Assembly (NCBI GenBank): GCA_020050835.1
Contig: JAGVKB010000029.1
Span: 1-34,574 of the forward strand
Direction of reading: 5' to 3'
Length of the DNA stretch: 34,574 nucleotides
Source: Candidatus Obscuribacterales bacterium
GTDB lineage: Bacteria; Cyanobacteriota; Vampirovibrionia; Obscuribacterales; Obscuribacteraceae
Positions 25,743 to 34,367 of the stretch are shown here, one piece after another. The notes below the pieces were generated by a model, which saw nothing but the letters and a program-made list of their open reading frames with translations, searched no databases and was not told the origin of the DNA. Numbering within the stretch: the stretch's first letter is position 1; each line of letters begins with the position of its first letter. The position numbers and the translations under genes were made by a program.

Positions 25743-25761
25743 CCTATCAGCAGCTGATAGG
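25743..25761. repeat. Perfect short hairpin inside the IS66 remnant
   Basis: CCTATCAG, loop CAG, CTGATAGG: an 8-bp perfect stem with a 3-nt loop, followed by TAAAAA. It lies between the end of the transposase remnant and the right inverted repeat and could act as a weak terminator, or be a feature of the element end. Confidence 0.5.
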
Positions 25762-25842
25762 TAAAAACGCCACCAGGCACGGTGGTACTTTCGCTGCCGC
25801 CGGCAGTGCTATGCTGGAACAAGAGAACTGACTTTTTTATCC

Positions 25843-25853
25843 TCCGGACAGAC
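25843..25853 (-). repeat. Right inverted repeat of the IS66 remnant
   Basis: TCCGGACAGAC, the exact inverse of 25052-25062. It lies only about 50 bp before the start of the giant gene, so the insertion is immediately upstream of that gene and may have replaced or altered its original promoter. Confidence 0.7.
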
Positions 25854-25904
25854 ACGAATTTGAAGAACTCGATACTCCAAGACTCCTAGGATTACTGTAC
25901 TTTT

Positions 25905-28900
25905 ATGAAATCACGACACTGGTTTGTCTTATTCTCATTTCTTCTGTCCATGTTGCTTCCCTGGTTTCTCAGCGATGCTCGTTCGCTTGCTGCTGTGCCT
26001 ATCGGTTCGGAAGCCAGCGATGAAGACATTTCCACCAGGGAGAAATTCGTGCGCTTTCTGGGACGCTTTGTGCGAGATAAAAACAAAGACACGTTCATCG
26101 CTGCGCGACTCTGGGATCTCAACCATGGCAAACTCTCAGATACGGACTGCTTGGCGTTTCTGAAGGAGATCGGAAAGTTCAATGCTGGCAGTTACTCGAA
26201 AATCACAATGACGGATCTTGTTCGTGTCCAAACAGCGGTGTACGATCTTGCAATTAAAAGAAATGATCCGAAGATTGCAGCGCTCTTCTTCGGGCGTGAA
26301 GTCACCAAAGATCCTGGAGGAGACGTCAAAACCGGGGGCACCGAGGTGGAGCGTGCACTGCTGTTGTCCAGGCGGAAACTTTTGGATTCTGCCATCAGTC
26401 ATGCCATTCGCTCCGCGGGGGCCGCAATCAGGAGTAAACCCGAAAGGTTCAGCGTATATGTAGCCTTCGTAGGCTCGCATCCAGAGACTTTTGCCGGTGA
26501 CGAGGATGTTAACTTCCTGTCAAACGATCCCGATGCGGCCGAACTAATACGACAGGGCACTGAAGCGCACATTAGGTCTGTTGTGGGAATGGGAAGCGAG
26601 GAACTCGATTCCATTTTGACCATACATGGTCAGGCAACTCCGGCTGTTTATATTGGTCCGCACGGGTGCGCCTATGGACGGGAAGCGCTGGCGAAAAACC
26701 TTCGAATTCGCAGAGCTAATTTTGAACAGGAAGTTCTCTCCCCTGAGTTTCTCAGTGGCGAGGTAGTGCTAGAGGAGATGACCCGAGAAGATGCCGCTAA
26801 GTCCGCAGAAGCTAAAGTAATTGAAGCAATCCCGGAAAGCCAGTCGAAAGAGCCCGGACTGTCTATGGAAATGGCTCGGCACCTGAAATGCGATATCATC
26901 GATGTGAAGGCCTTTGATCCGGTCGATTCAATAATTAAAGCCTGCAAGTATTTAACGCGAAGCAATGAAGCGCTTAGAACTTCAGGAGTGGAAGTCGACC
27001 CGAACAATCAAGCGCTCTGCGTTTTTGCCGAAGCGGTTTGCAGTTCGAAGAGCAAAAAAGACTGGCGCCTTTTGTCCAAGAATCTTCAGTCATTCTTTCC
27101 CTCAGGTACGTTTACATACACGACATTTTCCGAGGGCGGAAAACTCCGTGCTCAAGTATCTTCTAATGAAGCAGCTGTTTCCGGTTTTATGCAGCAGGTA
27201 ATGGCGGCAATCTGGAACGACGCACGAGCGAGCCTCAATCAGCGAGTAGCAACTATCGAAGCCATGAAGTCACGGGTCACTGATGTTGAGCAGGCTAACC
27301 CGGACGAGATCAACAAAGTGCGTGAGGAGATGCGCGCACTTCTAGACATGATGAAGGCCGAAAATGCTTTGCTTCCAGCAAAGGGAGTGGAAGTACCGGA
27401 TGACATCATAAGCACCACGGAGAATCTCCAGAAGACTTACGATGACTTTCTCGCGCGCAAGGGTGGCAAGCCCATTGGACCTGGCGATCTGAAACTTGAA
27501 AAGGCCATTAATGAGTGGATAAAGTCGAATCAGCCCAGTTTGAAGGAAATGGCAAAGGGCTACATTGTAAAAGCGCTTTCAACAACTTCAGATGATTTCA
27601 ATAAGGCCTACAGCAAGCTCGATATCATCGATGATGCTTTGCTTGGCAATTTACGGGGCGAAAGTGCAGATTTCGACACATTTATGGCTGAAGCTGCCAA
27701 AGTCGATGCAGCTATGAAAGTGAGTGGAAACAGTGCTTCGGTAGCGAGCAAGCTTCAATCTCTCAAGAATTCTGCAATAGGTATCATTGGTAGTACCAAT
27801 CGTGCACTCAACGAAAAATTGGCCGGAAGTCTGGCTGGTCGTGGAACTGTCGGAGCGTTGAAGGCTTTCAACATTTATCAGGAGGTCAATGCCCTGGCAG
27901 AGGCGATGTCCACGGGAAGTTGGCGTGCATTTGGAACGATGTTGGTAAAAAACCACGTGCCACTTGTTTCGGCGAGTGAGGCGCTGTATGTGCAAGAAGA
28001 TCGCCTGCGCGCAGCATACGAACTGATTTGTAATGTATTCCCCCCTGTAGCGATCCCTGAGGGGATCTATGGCATGCTAGAGTCTATGGGCGAGTGGTCC
28101 GTCGGTAAATACCATCAATGGAACTACAAACACGTAGTCGATGATCTATACGCAGGAAGCACCTTCGACGATAGCGGGAAACTGGAGAGCATCACATATA
28201 AATGCGACGTTCCGAGTCACGGCGAGCACCGCTGCAAGACCCGGGAGGAAATTCTCGATCTCCCCAATCAGTGTCCTGCAATTTGGAAACTCTTTACGCC
28301 AGAGGTTAAGGAGCACCCGGCCATAAAGATCTTCGAGGACATGCTAAAGACCAAGCTGGTGTCGGACGGCGAAGTATCCGGTGTTGGCTGGCCTAAAGGT
28401 TACAACGGCCTTTCAGAAAAGTATGGTGTGGAGCTACATAAGCTGTATCTCCTCAAAGTCAATCAAGTGACGAAAAAGTACTTTGAAGGAGTAATAGAAG
28501 AACTTGAGCGTCGTTATGCATTCGACCAGGGCGAGACGTATAAGAAGATTATTGAGATTGGTAAAGAACTGGGGTGTTCCGAACCGATAGCTGTGAAGAC
28601 AGGTGATTCTGCCGCAGACCAGAAGAGATTTGACGAGATCATATTGGATTACTCTGAACTCAAGAATGCAAATGAGGCGATCGTAGCCCTAAAGACGAAA
28701 TGGAATGCGGAATTCCTTGAACCGTTCCAACCCGAGTGTTCTGCTGAGTCCATAAAGTCTTGCGCGAAACAAGCGAAGGAACTATTAGAAAAGCTCAACG
28801 AGGCACAAGCCATCGCTTACAGCGACGTAAAAAAAATCGTTGGAGAAAAAGCAGCATTGACTACAGACACGTTGCGCGCGCCAACTAAGGCCAGACTGGG

Positions 28901-31900
28901 ACTGGCCTTCTATCCTGAAGGATCTTCCATGCAGGCTCTAAGCAAAGAAGATTATGAACGGGCTCTGAACAATTTGCGCAAAGTTCGGACCGATCTAATC
29001 GCTGAGTTGTCTTATCCCCCAGTGGCTTATATGGGGGAGCGCGTCACGATACAGGCAACTTACGATAGACCAGTGGACGAATACAATATTAAATGGTTGC
29101 TCGTTGATGCTCCGAGAGACTTTAAGTTCATTTTCGAGTCACCGGATATGGTGGTATTCAAGCCATCCTATGAAGGCACGTATGTAATCAGGCTCACCGC
29201 AATCGAGAAGAAGAGCGGAGCGACCCTCGGGCAGGTTCTAACCTCCGGAGGCCTTCATATGTTGGGAAACGCGATTATCAAAATCATGTCTGCATCTGAA
29301 GCTCCCGAAAAGATCTATTTGGAAACGCCCTTCAAGAATCAGCACTCGATAACTGAAGTCGGTCCGAATGTGCAGGTGCCGGTTTCTATCGCTTACGAAA
29401 GTCCACCCAGACCGGGCTACGAATACTGCAAATTCGAGTGGATGGTTAATGGTAGGAAAGTGTCCGACAGGGCTACTGAAAATCCATTCTATGAGTTTGT
29501 TAGCCCAAGCGCTGCTGGATCGACGGAACTATCAGTGGTGGCGGCGAATAAACAACAGCGCATTTACATTGCAAAACATGTGGTCACTGTAATCCCGGAA
29601 TTGCCGGAAAAACAACAAACTCTCAAAGTGGTAGTCAAAACGGTTCCCTCTGGTAAGGTCAGTTTTCTCGAGGGGGAGCAGATCACCTTGGCGGCTAGCG
29701 TTGCTATGAAATCTGGTGGTAGCAAAGCAACATATCATTGGTTCGTCAACAATTCCCCTGCTGGTGACGGGACCAGTGTCTGTAAGATTGACACAACCGG
29801 TCAAGGAGGGAAGTCACTCAAGGTGGAGGTCCTGGTCCAACAGGCTCTGGGCGAGGCTCTGCTGGAAGGGCACGAAACGAAAATCTGCAAAATTGAGAGT
29901 CGGGGCGGACCTCTTTATGTAACTCTATTTCCAATAAACCGGAGTTCTCTTCCCTGTGGAACTAAGATCGAGTTTGAGGTGATGGAGCCCAAATATGATC
30001 CAAACTTGTACACGTATGAGTGGTTCTATTCAGTTGACGGGAATTGGAGCACAGTTGTTCTTTGCGACAAACCGGTCTATGTAGCAGAGTTAAACACCGA
30101 AGGTCAAATTCTTCAATTCAAGGCTGTCGTTACCGATAAGAAAGGAAGAAGGGGTGAGGCAAGAACCAGAAGTATCAGCGTAGGTCCTCGTGTTGAAAGA
30201 CTCGTTGTCTCGGTTACCCCACGATACGCCAGGATATACGAGAACCAAACTGTGATGATTCGAGCTAAGGTGAAACCGTTTTCCGACAGCGGTGTTCTTT
30301 CTTTCAATGGTGTGAAGAACCCGTCCGGCATGGTAGACATCACGTTCCAGTTTGCAGGGAAGGGCAGAGAGGGATTGTACCCGGTCTACATTCTGGCTGA
30401 AGACTCGAAAGCTCGACAAGGAGAGGCTGTCGCTGAAATATTCGTCATGAAAGGTTCTGCGCCTTCCAAGACAACAAAATCAGCTTCACCAAGAGCCGGG
30501 TCCCAAGATGGATCTTCGCCGGCAAAAACCGCTGTTAAGCCCACTGAAGTCAATCTCGGAGAACCGACCAAAGCATCACCGGTAACACCAGGATCGACAA
30601 AGACGTCTCCGGATCCCGCTGTCAGCGCCAATGGCGATAAATTCGGCAACAAGCCTGGCGAGAAAACGGATGAGGACAAGGATAAGTCCGCCGATAAGCC
30701 CGCTGATAAGCCCGGAAGAACGGATGCAGTGCTCAGCGCGCAGATTTCGCTGCTCACACCGCAGGAAGTAATGGCTACAGATATTTTTGAAGTAAGGGCT
30801 ACTCTGGAACCACCTTCCGCATCTAAGTTCAATTGGTCACCGGCACCCTTTGAGCAGCAGGGTGCGAAAGCAACTTTCCAATTCCCCGTCGATTCCGCCG
30901 GTAATCGCGAAATAGCATGTACTGCGCTCAACGAGCGAAATGAAGTAGTTGCCTCCAGAACTACTCCAATTCCGGTAAAAGCTGCATATGTCTGCGGCAC
31001 CATACCGACAACCTGGGGCTCGGTTACTTCAAGTGATTTCATGGTAAACCGAAAAACAGATGGACAAGAGTTTCCTGTCAGGGCCAGCGTTACAGCAAAG
31101 CTAACTACTGCAACTGCGGGCTCGCTTAAAGCTTCATTCGATTCTGCCTTATCCCGATACCCCAACGCAGCAGGGCAGACCAGGGCGCTTACCGTTGGCG
31201 ACTTCAAGGGTTCCTTGAAGGAATTGCCGGACTTGCTGATTACCAGCTCTCCAGGAAGTGTGAGCGGATCGATCGTTCACACCTTCAGTGCTGGTGGTTA
31301 CGGGTTTGCGCAGAAAGGTGGCTGCCCAATTGAGGTGTTCTACAACGTGACTGCTACTGCAATCGAGTCGCACGCATCGAAGAAGTCAAATACCCTGGAA
31401 GATCTCAGGTCGCAGGCCAAAGCAGCTCTTAGCGAAGTGAAGGCAATTATCGACAGTTTGAGAGTTTCTTCTGCACGCGGTATCAATGTAGTGCAAACAG
31501 CCAAAGACGAAACCGTGAAAGCCACAGTAAGGTTGCGCGCTGACAAGCAAAAGGTCAAAGCAAATGAACAGACCATAGTAGAAGCTTTTGTTGATAATGC
31601 GGCGCCGGCAGACGAACCGCTTCAGTACACCTGGACCGGAAACCATGAGGGTTCAGGCAGTAAGGTTCGATTCCTGGCAAGTAAAGGTGGCGCCTATACG
31701 CTTTCTGTAGCAGTCAGCGGTAAACTTGGTGCTGTTGGTAACGCTGAAGTGAAAATTGAAGTCGAACAACTGCAAGCAAATCTTACTGGTGTTCCCAAAC
31801 AAATCTATTACGGTCAATCGGCCAATATCGCTGTAGAAATTCCCGCGTTGAAGATTTCGGGAGTAGTGGCAAAGAAACCGGTAGATCAATCCACTGTCTT

Positions 31901-34001
31901 TGCGACGGATAAAGAAGACGACGAAGCTGCTTCGGAGCTAAACGTAATTTGGCATGCAGAACCTTCTGTAGAATTTAAGCATCCGAATACGTCGAATGCC
32001 AGCAATGAGGTCACGTTCTCCCGCGCGGGACCGGTGAAGTTATGGGCACAGATAGAACTCGGGCGAGGTTCGCAGGCAACACTGATCGAAACACCTCAAG
32101 TAGTTACGAACGTTCAGTCGCCGAGTTTCAGGATCAATTTCAATCCTCCCAATGGAGCCAAGCCTGGTCAAGAAATTGTTGCCACTGTATCCGAAAATCC
32201 TGTGGTGAAAAATCCCTTAATCAGTTTCAAATGGGACTCTCCTCCATCCAACAACCGGATGGAAATGAGTGATAACGCCCGTTGCATCAAGTTTAAGCTC
32301 AAAGATAAACCCCAATATGAGCTGCTTGTCCAGCCAGAAGTTCCGTACTATAGGGATTCAATTGGTGGTCCGGTCAAAGCGACCTACCAGGGCAGTTCTT
32401 ACTCAGTAAAGGCCAGCGTCGAAGAAATCGGACCGAAACCGCAAGTTTGGGACCCCATAAAGAAGGGGCTTGTGGAGATGGCGAAAGGAACATTCGCCAC
32501 CGGTGAGCGCATTCACCTAATCGCGTCGTTAGTGGGAGAGCCTAAACCGGATGAAATACGCTGGAGCTGGAGCGTTAGTGACGGTACCTCAATTAGCAAT
32601 AACATTTCTTCGACACCGACCATCTCACGTTCAGAACCTGGTAGTGCAGTTTGCTCAGTCACGGCAAGGGACAAGGACGGTACTGTACTGGGCGCAGACT
32701 CTGTAACCATATCTGTCTTTTCTCCAGAGCCTGTTCCAACCAAGTCACCCGACGAGCAAACCAGGGTCAAACAAGCAGCGAAGATCGCAGGAGACCTGGC
32801 TCAACATTTAGCTGATGCGAAATTCTACGATCAGAGCGGCCAGCACGACAAAGCCGCAGCATCAGCGGAAGCAGCGTCGAAGTTGGCTCCGTCGAATCAG
32901 GAGCTGGCTAATTATGTTCAGAGTCTCAAGACTAAGGCCGCCAACATTCCCTCTATCACCGGGACAGACGCGAGTATTCCAACTACTCCACCGAAGGATG
33001 ATAGGCCGGTGAGCAAATGGGGGCTTCGGTCCACGCCTGACAATATCAAACCCGAGTGGACTGCGCCCGCCACCACCAGTGGCAGCACTGGTCCGGCACT
33101 TCCTGCCACCGCCGATAAGTCCAAGATTGGCGTACCAGCAAGTGCTGATAAGGCAAAAACCGGCTGGACCGTTCCCGCCACCACCGGTGTCAGCACCAGC
33201 CCGGTAGTTCCCGCCACCGGTGATAAGTCCAAGATTGGCGTGCCAGCAAGTGCTGATAAGGCGAAAACCGGCTGGACCGTTCCCGCCACCACTGGTGTCA
33301 GCACCAGTCCGGCAGTTCCCGCCACCGCTGATAAGACCAAGATTGGCTCGGTGGGTCCACACAGTTATCCGTCCGTGGTAGGAAAGTGGACCTGGTTCAC
33401 GGGAGGGAATGTGGAGCTCTACCCTAACGGAACATTGAAGCAAGCCACGCTCAGTGGCAGCTGGATTCAAACCGGTAATAAGTTGCAGATCACATGGAGT
33501 CACGGATACTACGACAAGATGGTTCTGTCTGCCGATGGAAACAAACTAAGTGGTTATGGTTCTCGAAGTGCAACCGCTACCCACGGATTTACCGTTTGGG
33601 GACATCGAATAGCAACGCCTCCGAACGCAACAGTGAATCCCGCCTCCATGACCAGGCCTGACAAGTCCGCAAGCGCTGATATAGCAAAAACCGGTGGGAC
33701 CGTTCCGTCCACCACTGGTGGCAGCACCAGCCCGGCTCAAACGGGAGCCAAGGAGGCTCTGTTAGGGAATTGGCAATTTATGAACGGCTTGGGTACGTTT
33801 TATTCCAACGGTACATGCCGCCACAGTCACGGTACAACGGGTACATGGACGCTTTATCCGGATAGAACTTTGCGAATTAGCTGGAGCAATGGTTGGTTCA
33901 ACACCTTGTGCCTTTCCAAAGACGGAACATATCTCAAAGGATTCGACTCGATGAACCCGCACGCCAGTAGCGGACGAGATGTGTGGGCCAGGAAGTTGTA
34001 A
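25905..34001 (+). CDS. Giant exported protein with Ig/PKD-like repeats and C-terminal beta modules
   Basis: The product is 2698 aa from ATG 25905; the ribosome site is weak. A signal peptide covers residues 1-30 (FVLFSFLLSMLLPWFL, cut near SLAA). Residues 40-1030 are mostly helical with coiled-coil stretches, including a small region GSHPETFAGDED at 190-201. From about 1033 to 1515 come five Ig/PKD-like domains (for example ERVTIQATYD ... NIKWLLVD; SKATYHWFVNN). A Lys/Asp/Pro/Ser linker follows (about 1516-1610), then more Ig-like and beta domains to about 2280 (LQYTWTGNHEG, IRWSWSVSDG). A TPR-like helical pair sits at 2288-2350, Thr/Ala/Pro repeats at about 2388-2481, and two G-x-W beta modules at 2492-2570 and 2621-2698. 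This is most likely a surface or periplasmic scaffold or adhesin. No enzymatic domain or sorting signal is visible. Confidence 0.85.
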   Translation: MKSRHWFVLFSFLLSMLLPWFLSDARSLAAVPIGSEASDEDISTREKFVRFLGRFVRDKNKDTFIAARLWDLNHGKLSDTDCLAFLKEIGKFNAGSYSKITMTDLVRVQTAVYDLAIKRNDPKIAALFFGREVTKDPGGDVKTGGTEVERALLLSRRKLLDSAISHAIRSAGAAIRSKPERFSVYVAFVGSHPETFAGDEDVNFLSNDPDAAELIRQGTEAHIRSVVGMGSEELDSILTIHGQATPAVYIGPHGCAYGREALAKNLRIRRANFEQEVLSPEFLSGEVVLEEMTREDAAKSAEAKVIEAIPESQSKEPGLSMEMARHLKCDIIDVKAFDPVDSIIKACKYLTRSNEALRTSGVEVDPNNQALCVFAEAVCSSKSKKDWRLLSKNLQSFFPSGTFTYTTFSEGGKLRAQVSSNEAAVSGFMQQVMAAIWNDARASLNQRVATIEAMKSRVTDVEQANPDEINKVREEMRALLDMMKAENALLPAKGVEVPDDIISTTENLQKTYDDFLARKGGKPIGPGDLKLEKAINEWIKSNQPSLKEMAKGYIVKALSTTSDDFNKAYSKLDIIDDALLGNLRGESADFDTFMAEAAKVDAAMKVSGNSASVASKLQSLKNSAIGIIGSTNRALNEKLAGSLAGRGTVGALKAFNIYQEVNALAEAMSTGSWRAFGTMLVKNHVPLVSASEALYVQEDRLRAAYELICNVFPPVAIPEGIYGMLESMGEWSVGKYHQWNYKHVVDDLYAGSTFDDSGKLESITYKCDVPSHGEHRCKTREEILDLPNQCPAIWKLFTPEVKEHPAIKIFEDMLKTKLVSDGEVSGVGWPKGYNGLSEKYGVELHKLYLLKVNQVTKKYFEGVIEELERRYAFDQGETYKKIIEIGKELGCSEPIAVKTGDSAADQKRFDEIILDYSELKNANEAIVALKTKWNAEFLEPFQPECSAESIKSCAKQAKELLEKLNEAQAIAYSDVKKIVGEKAALTTDTLRAPTKARLGLAFYPEGSSMQALSKEDYERALNNLRKVRTDLIAELSYPPVAYMGERVTIQATYDRPVDEYNIKWLLVDAPRDFKFIFESPDMVVFKPSYEGTYVIRLTAIEKKSGATLGQVLTSGGLHMLGNAIIKIMSASEAPEKIYLETPFKNQHSITEVGPNVQVPVSIAYESPPRPGYEYCKFEWMVNGRKVSDRATENPFYEFVSPSAAGSTELSVVAANKQQRIYIAKHVVTVIPELPEKQQTLKVVVKTVPSGKVSFLEGEQITLAASVAMKSGGSKATYHWFVNNSPAGDGTSVCKIDTTGQGGKSLKVEVLVQQALGEALLEGHETKICKIESRGGPLYVTLFPINRSSLPCGTKIEFEVMEPKYDPNLYTYEWFYSVDGNWSTVVLCDKPVYVAELNTEGQILQFKAVVTDKKGRRGEARTRSISVGPRVERLVVSVTPRYARIYENQTVMIRAKVKPFSDSGVLSFNGVKNPSGMVDITFQFAGKGREGLYPVYILAEDSKARQGEAVAEIFVMKGSAPSKTTKSASPRAGSQDGSSPAKTAVKPTEVNLGEPTKASPVTPGSTKTSPDPAVSANGDKFGNKPGEKTDEDKDKSADKPADKPGRTDAVLSAQISLLTPQEVMATDIFEVRATLEPPSASKFNWSPAPFEQQGAKATFQFPVDSAGNREIACTALNERNEVVASRTTPIPVKAAYVCGTIPTTWGSVTSSDFMVNRKTDGQEFPVRASVTAKLTTATAGSLKASFDSALSRYPNAAGQTRALTVGDFKGSLKELPDLLITSSPGSVSGSIVHTFSAGGYGFAQKGGCPIEVFYNVTATAIESHASKKSNTLEDLRSQAKAALSEVKAIIDSLRVSSARGINVVQTAKDETVKATVRLRADKQKVKANEQTIVEAFVDNAAPADEPLQYTWTGNHEGSGSKVRFLASKGGAYTLSVAVSGKLGAVGNAEVKIEVEQLQANLTGVPKQIYYGQSANIAVEIPALKISGVVAKKPVDQSTVFATDKEDDEAASELNVIWHAEPSVEFKHPNTSNASNEVTFSRAGPVKLWAQIELGRGSQATLIETPQVVTNVQSPSFRINFNPPNGAKPGQEIVATVSENPVVKNPLISFKWDSPPSNNRMEMSDNARCIKFKLKDKPQYELLVQPEVPYYRDSIGGPVKATYQGSSYSVKASVEEIGPKPQVWDPIKKGLVEMAKGTFATGERIHLIASLVGEPKPDEIRWSWSVSDGTSISNNISSTPTISRSEPGSAVCSVTARDKDGTVLGADSVTISVFSPEPVPTKSPDEQTRVKQAAKIAGDLAQHLADAKFYDQSGQHDKAAASAEAASKLAPSNQELANYVQSLKTKAANIPSITGTDASIPTTPPKDDRPVSKWGLRSTPDNIKPEWTAPATTSGSTGPALPATADKSKIGVPASADKAKTGWTVPATTGVSTSPVVPATGDKSKIGVPASADKAKTGWTVPATTGVSTSPAVPATADKTKIGSVGPHSYPSVVGKWTWFTGGNVELYPNGTLKQATLSGSWIQTGNKLQITWSHGYYDKMVLSADGNKLSGYGSRSATATHGFTVWGHRIATPPNATVNPASMTRPDKSASADIAKTGGTVPSTTGGSTSPAQTGAKEALLGNWQFMNGLGTFYSNGTCRHSHGTTGTWTLYPDRTLRISWSNGWFNTLCLSKDGTYLKGFDSMNPHASSGRDVWARKL
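33066..33347 (+). repeat. 108-bp in-frame tandem repeat (2.6 copies)
   Basis: Two full 108-bp units (33066-33173, 33174-33281) and one partial unit (33282-33347) encode the 36-residue repeat PATT-G-ST-P, then PAT-DKSKIGVPASADKAKTGWTV. The units are nearly identical in DNA, so the expansion is recent. A worn partial copy at about 33660-33740 (DKSASADIAKTGGTVPSTTGG) separates the two C-terminal beta modules, so the repeats act as flexible spacers between folded parts. Confidence 0.9.
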
Positions 34002-34062
34002 TCGGAGGCGTACTCCGGCAGGTTCTAAGTCGCTTCAAGGCGTGTGCGCAGCTGCCTCCGAT
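34001..34062 (+). terminator. Possible terminator of the giant gene
   Basis: ATCGGAGGC (34001-34009) is exactly inverted as GCCTCCGAT (34054-34062), followed by TTATC. The loop is long (44 nt), so it is a weak candidate; a smaller CGGAG/CTCCG hairpin sits inside the left part. Confidence 0.35.
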
Positions 34063-34165
34063 TTATCACCGATCATCAGAACCAAGTTAGAGAAGCGGCA
34101 CGAATGAAGCCCCGAAGAACTAGCACTGGCTTTCGCCTCGCTGCCAACTTCCTGCCAACTTCAAT

Positions 34166-34193
34166 GAAAACGGCTCATTCTTTCCAGAGCCGT
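34166..34193 (-). terminator. Intrinsic terminator downstream of the tRNA-Arg half
   Basis: On the minus strand ACGGCTC (34193-34187), a 10-nt loop and GAGCCGT (34176-34170) form a perfect 7-bp stem followed directly by TTTC (the T tract TTTT counts the last paired base). It lies about 20 nt beyond the 3' end of the tRNA half, exactly where a tRNA terminator is expected. Confidence 0.7.
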
Positions 34194-34213
34194 CAGATAA
34201 GCCGTTTTAAGTT

Positions 34214-34255
34214 CCTGCCCGGCAAGACTCGAACTTGCGACCTCATGGTTCGTAG
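34214..34255 (-). tRNA. 3' half of tRNA-Arg(ACG); probable att site
   Basis: Read on the minus strand: anticodon loop CTACGAA (anticodon ACG, arginine), 3' anticodon strand CCATG, variable AGGTC, T-arm GCAAG-TTCGAGT-CTTGC with all five pairs, 3' acceptor strand CGGGCAG, and discriminator G. CCA is not encoded. The loop CTACGAACC is the same as in well-known tRNA-Arg(ACG). Upstream, where CATGG, the D-arm and CTGCCCG should be, there is AT-rich unrelated sequence, so the gene is cut exactly at the anticodon loop. Such 3' halves are the usual scar of tyrosine-recombinase integration. Not a functional tRNA. Confidence 0.8.
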
Positions 34256-34367
34256 AAATTTAAAATTCGATTTTTCTGAACTTTCCGATGGTCTCCGGAA
34301 TCTTTTGACAGCCGCATAGTGACTGTGTTTTACTAGAGTTATCAGTTTTCTTGGTCTAAGCGAAACC

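Larger units (their letters stand above)
25052..25853. mobile_element. Internally deleted IS66-family element
   Basis: An 11-bp inverted repeat, GTCTGTCCGGA at 25052-25062 and its complement at 25843-25853, frames pieces of all three IS66 genes in the right order. They are a short tnpA-like start (ATG 25127, MAGTRKRGARQG, stopped at 25181), the tnpB start (PSLRAFMCAKPIDM from ATG 25277), and the tnpC C-terminus. About 2 kb present in a full element would be missing. No clear 8-bp target duplication flanks it, so the insertion is probably old or the ends are slightly misplaced. It could only move if a related transposase acts in trans. Confidence 0.75.

Noticed and set aside
18249-25900. A new anti-phage defence island
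   Set aside because: Although it has a DUF4238-like remnant, a GIY-YIG-like protein and an IS remnant, no nuclease, helicase, NTPase or toxin-antitoxin set is intact, so the claim cannot be supported.
30386-31207. 273-aa antisense gene within the giant gene
   Set aside because: It lies wholly opposite Ig-domain coding sequence; its Val/Ser/Leu-rich composition is what the complement of that sequence gives, with no domain.
32862-33503. Antisense frames with Val/Gly/Thr repeats
   Set aside because: They are the complement of the 108-bp coding repeat of the giant gene.
34204-34300. Complete tRNA gene
   Set aside because: No D-arm, 5' anticodon strand or 5' acceptor strand can be found upstream of the anticodon loop.
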